The notes below the pieces were generated by a model. It searched no databases, was not told the origin of the DNA, and saw only the letters and a list, made by a program, of their open reading frames with translations. A stretch of DNA of 17,463 bases from an uncultured Christensenellaceae bacterium (lineage in GTDB: Bacteria > Bacillota > Clostridia > Christensenellales > Christensenellaceae), in NCBI GenBank assembly GCA_934555865.1, contig CAKTFI010000022.1, positions 1 to 17,463 on the forward strand. The letters are read 5' to 3'. Below, one piece after another: positions 15,509 through 17,463 of the stretch. Position 1 is the first letter of the stretch; each line of letters opens with the position of its first letter. The translations under genes and the position numbers were made by a program.

Positions 15509-16222
15509 ATGGAGAAGAAACATGCGCTGCGGCTGGCAGCGCTGGATCTGGACGGGACGTTGGCGCCCGTGGGGCGGGGTATTGCGCCGCAGACGGTGCG
15601 CATGCTCCAGGAATTGGAGGCGCGCGGGGTGCGGATCGCGCTCTGTTCGGGCAAGCCGGTGTATTACCTCTGCGGGCTGCTGCGGCAGGTGGAGCTTGAG
15701 CGGCCGCTGCTGCTGGGTGAGAACGGCGCGGTATTCCAGGAGGGAATCGACCTGCCGCCCGCGCGATTTGCCGTCCTGCCCTATCCGCCGGAGGCCGGGG
15801 AGGCGTTTGTGCGCCTGAAGCGGGAATTGGAGGCGGCCGTGCCGGGCATGTGGTACCAGCCAAACGAGGTGGGCCTCACGCCCTTTCCGCGCAGCGAGGC
15901 GGAATTTGCGCGCGTGGCCGAGGTGATCGCGGCGGCGCGGGCGCGCGGAGCCTTGCCGGGCATCGAGGTGTACCGGCATGCGGATTCCTTTGACATCGTG
16001 CCCGCGTGCGTGAGTAAGGCGGCGGGGCTGGCGCTTTTGCACCGGGAGCTGGGCATCCCGCCGGAGGAGATGGCGGCGGTGGGCGACGGCGTCAACGATT
16101 ACCCGATGTTTGCGTATGCGGGCCTTGCCATCGGCATCGGCGTGGCGCACCCGGAGGCGGTGGACGCGAATGTCCGGACGGTGGACGAGGCGATGGGCAT
16201 CCTGCTTGCGCGGGCGGAATAG
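15509..16222 (+). CDS. HAD-IIB (Cof-like) family phosphatase
   Basis: 237 aa. All four HAD motifs are visible: motif I ALDLDGTL (11-18; D13 nucleophile, D15 acid/base), motif II ALCSGKP (44-50; S47), motif III Lys in VSKAAG (K170) and motif IV GDGVNDYPMF (192-201; D193 and D197). GENGAVF and the cap region between motifs II and III fit type IIB, close to the sucrose-phosphatase, mannosyl-3-phosphoglycerate-phosphatase and archaeal phosphoglycolate-phosphatase branch. It should hydrolyse a phosphorylated sugar or metabolite in the cytoplasm; the substrate cannot be told from sequence. The ATG at 15509 is preceded by AGGAAGG (15493-15499), 9 nt away, a weaker site than elsewhere in the window. 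No terminator follows closely. Confidence 0.9.
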   Translation: MEKKHALRLAALDLDGTLAPVGRGIAPQTVRMLQELEARGVRIALCSGKPVYYLCGLLRQVELERPLLLGENGAVFQEGIDLPPARFAVLPYPPEAGEAFVRLKRELEAAVPGMWYQPNEVGLTPFPRSEAEFARVAEVIAAARARGALPGIEVYRHADSFDIVPACVSKAAGLALLHRELGIPPEEMAAVGDGVNDYPMFAYAGLAIGIGVAHPEAVDANVRTVDEAMGILLARAE

Positions 16223-16365
16223 GGCGCAGGCGGAGCGACGGAGGCGGGACAGGCGCATACGGGGCGTCGGGTGAGATGCTGCGGATGCGCGGGCGCGTCG
16301 GGGAAGCCTCCGCAAAGGCGTTGGCCGCTGGTAAGGCGGCGCGATGAAGGACGGCGCGGGGAGAG
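16223..16365 (+). other. Start of a long gene-free region (16223-17463)
   Basis: GC-rich, without a recognisable gene or a T-tailed hairpin for the phosphatase transcript. The rest of the gene-free region is described in the following entries. I see no other gene or RNA I can name up to the window end. Confidence 0.5.
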
Positions 16366-16367
16366 GC

Positions 16368-16397
16368 GGTAGGCCTTTCCAGTGGGAGGTCTCTACC
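16368..16397. repeat. Imperfect inverted repeat overlapping a promoter
   Basis: GGTAG-G-CCT (16368-16376) and AGG-TCT-CTACC (16387-16397) are inverted copies with small bulges. The dyad covers the putative -35 box and spacer of the downstream promoter. It could be an operator or an RNA hairpin of the upstream transcript. Confidence 0.4.
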
Positions 16398-16404
16398 TTA
16401 TAAT
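16376..16404 (+). promoter_or_regulatory. Probable promoter in a gene-free region
   Basis: TTTCCA (16376-16381) and a perfect TATAAT (16399-16404) are separated by 17 bp. No ribosome binding site or credible protein start follows before a terminator about 60 nt further on. Confidence 0.55.
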
Positions 16405-16410
16405 GATAAC

Positions 16411-16493
16411 CCCCAAAGGCGGGGAATTCTCCCGCGCAGGGCAGAAAAACGAACAACGATGTGCGAAGGCTTCCGGGTGGAAGTCTTTTTTTT
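16411..16493 (+). ncRNA. Candidate small RNA of about 83 nt
   Basis: The segment lies between a promoter (16376-16404) and an intrinsic terminator (16466-16493). Predicted structure: a 5' hairpin around GCGGGGAATTCTCCCGC (about 16419-16435), a single-stranded A-rich linker (AGAAAAACGAACAACGA, 16443-16459), then the terminator hairpin. It does not match tmRNA, SRP RNA, 6S, RNase P or a riboswitch that I recognise. The 5' end is an estimate from the -10 box. It could also be a leader attenuator, but no gene follows. Confidence 0.4.
16466..16493 (+). terminator. Rho-independent terminator
   Basis: AAGGCTTCC (16466-16474) pairs with GGAAGTCTT (16479-16487), with one G:U pair, around a GGGT loop. 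The T-run totals eight (16486-16493). Confidence 0.85.
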
Positions 16494-16659
16494 GTGCGCG
16501 AAAAGGGAGGCGCGCGGGGAAGAAATTGACGGGGAAGGGAATAGAGAAATACACGGGGAGCGCGAGCCGCTCCGGGAAATTGCGGCGGGAGGGGGCGATG
16601 GTGGAGAAAGTGCGGATGGAATGGGCAGTTGGACGAGCATCTGCATGGGGGGGAGGATG

Positions 16660-16800
16660 CGGAAAAGTTGAGCAAAAGGCGGCGCAGTTCATGGAAGATG
16701 TGCGAGCAAGGGGGAGGGAAAAGCAATGTTGATGGAGCAAGGGGAGAGAAAATTCTGGTCGAGGAAAGGGCAAGGGAACGCGAAGGGGAGGAATGAATGG
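16660..16800 (+). repeat. Degenerate long direct repeat, copy A
   Basis: This segment aligns with copy B about 270 bp downstream. The best-conserved blocks are TGTGCGAGCAAGGGG (from 16700) and GGGAAAAGCAATGTTGATG (from 16716), and weaker similarity extends upstream (AAAGTT-AG-AA) and downstream to GAATGG. The function is unknown. The plus strand is extremely purine-rich: 49 of 60 bases in 16741-16800 by hand count. Confidence 0.6.
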
Positions 16801-16929
16801 CGAGAAGGCAGAGGGAGGACGAGAAAAGTGCGCGCGGAAAAAGACGGCGCCTGTATTTCGCTGCGGCGAGGAGGGGCGGACAGAAGGAGGAATCGATTTG
16901 CGAGAAGTGTGCGCCGGGGAAAATATTTT

Positions 16930-17066
16930 TACAAAGTTCAGAAACGATACGGTGCAGCTCATGGAAAGTGTGCGAGCAAGGGGAGAGGGAAAAGCAATGT
17001 TGATGAAACAAGAGAAAAGAAAATTCCGATGGAGAGGGGACAAGGAACGAGAGAACAAGTGAATGG
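16930..17066 (+). repeat. Degenerate long direct repeat, copy B
   Basis: Second copy of the repeat starting near 16660, with the same two conserved blocks (from 16970 and from 16988). Differences are mostly single substitutions plus a one- or two-base shift in the G-run. Neither copy encodes a recognisable protein on either strand. 49 of 60 bases in 16981-17040 are purines by hand count. Confidence 0.6.
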
Positions 17067-17090
17067 ATGCAAAAAACAAGTGCTTCGCAA

Positions 17091-17210
17091 TCTGCCGCAG
17101 ATTGCAGCAAGTTGCAGCAGGTTGCAGCAGGTTGCCGCAGGCTGTAACAAGTTGCCGCAGATTGCAGCAGATTGCAGCAAGTTGCAGCAGGTTGTAACAG
17201 ATTGCGGCTA
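17091..17210 (+). repeat. Tandem array of twelve 10-bp units
   Basis: Twelve consecutive decamers with consensus RTTGCAGCAR, without spacing errors. Variants are TCTGCCGCAG, GTTGCCGCAG, GCTGTAACAA, GTTGTAACAG and ATTGCGGCTA. Many units contain the near-palindrome TTGC-N-GCAA/G. The pair ATTGCAGCAA-GTTGCAGCAG recurs at 17101 and 17171, showing a higher-order 70-bp period. The 10-bp unit is not a multiple of three, which argues against selection as coding sequence. Confidence 0.9.
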
Positions 17211-17275
17211 GAATCCGAATCCAATCCGAATCTAAATCCGAATCCGAATCCGAATCGCTCTCGCGAATCCAATCC
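17211..17275 (+). repeat. GAATCC hexamer tandem array
   Basis: Directly follows the decamer array. Units are GAATCC at 17211, 17217, 17240, 17246 and 17265; single-base variants GAATCT (17228), AAATCC (17234) and GAATCG (17252); and truncated AATCC at 17223 and 17271. A 7-bp interruption (CTCTCGC, 17258-17264) splits the end of the array. Confidence 0.85.
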
Positions 17276-17463
17276 GTCCTGCTTCCCTAAGGGTCAGCAG
17301 GGGAGCGCGCGCGGGAGAATTTTCTTTCCTGAGAGAAAAGACAAGGGGAAATGAGGAGGGCAGCAGGCGTTTGCAAAGGGCGGCTCTGGGCAGGGGCAGG
17401 GAGTTCGAGGAAACTTTCGGAGTCCAAGCCCATAGGGCATCTTTGAGCAGGGAGTGTACAGGG

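Noticed and set aside
16403..16732. Short protein read from the ATG inside the small-RNA promoter
   Set aside because: The frame passes straight through a strong terminator, has no ribosome binding site and has a low-complexity basic translation.
15212..17272. A 686-codon open frame on the minus strand
   Set aside because: It runs antisense through the HAD phosphatase and the repeat region, with Pro/Ser/Arg/Leu-rich low-complexity translation and no family motif. It exists because purine-rich GC-rich DNA has few stops on the opposite strand.
17091..17275. CRISPR array
   Set aside because: Units are 10 bp and 6 bp, contiguous, with no unique spacers and no cas genes nearby.
17410..17463. Start of an RNase P RNA (GAGGAAA ... 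CCCATAGGGCA resembles conserved region I)
   Set aside because: The contiguous GAGGAAAGUCC core is broken by extra bases and the window ends before other conserved regions. GCCC-ATA-GGGC is just a small hairpin. Sequence beyond 17463 and an Rfam search would settle it.

Overview
The window is GC-rich DNA in which every start that can be judged has a strong AGGAGG-type ribosome binding site. It encodes a sortase-type surface protein (TPKTG sorting signal) and a lipoprotein. Many transcripts end in intrinsic terminators. Together these point to a GC-rich member of the Firmicutes (Bacillota), most likely a clostridial, Oscillospiraceae-like gut anaerobe. The family-level placement is inference.

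Layout. 1-1036: the terminator of an upstream gene, then a promoter and a TetR-family regulator whose stop overlaps the start of the next gene. 1033-2646: a secreted, cell-wall-anchored beta-rich protein with a FIVAR-like helical domain. 2670-2737: two terminators between convergent genes. 2763-5360 (minus): a large fused ABC ATPase/FtsX-type permease. 5570-6745 (minus): a stand-alone alanyl-tRNA editing protein of the long AlaX type. 6966-7964: a BadF/BadG/N-acetylglucosamine-kinase-type sugar kinase. 8330-9565: a geranylgeranyl-reductase-like flavoprotein carrying an unusual 198-bp in-frame insertion. 9957-10526 (minus): a CDP-alcohol phosphatidyltransferase (PgsA-like). 10729-11307: a small lipoprotein. 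11455-14082: an MBOAT acyltransferase and a DHHW/AlgJ-like SGNH protein in one operon, a likely O-acylation module for a surface polymer. 14131-15102: an Rsm22-like methyltransferase with iron-sulfur-type cysteines. 15509-16222: a HAD-IIB (Cof-like) phosphatase.

From 16223 to the end (about 1.24 kb) I see no convincing protein gene. That stretch holds a promoter-terminator pair that could make an RNA of about 83 nt, a degenerate direct duplication of about 120-140 bp, a 12-unit tandem array of decamers (each close to a small palindrome), and an abutting GAATCC hexamer array. The plus strand here is strikingly purine-rich.

How the genes fit together: several concern the cell envelope (surface protein, ABC exporter, PgsA-like enzyme, lipoprotein, MBOAT/DHHW pair), and others concern translation quality or ribosome maturation (AlaX, Rsm22). 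They look like mostly independent one- or two-gene units rather than one pathway. I found no defence system, CRISPR array, insertion sequence or prophage. The most unusual signals are the 3' repeat region, the small RNA candidate and the repeat-flanked insertion in the flavoprotein gene.
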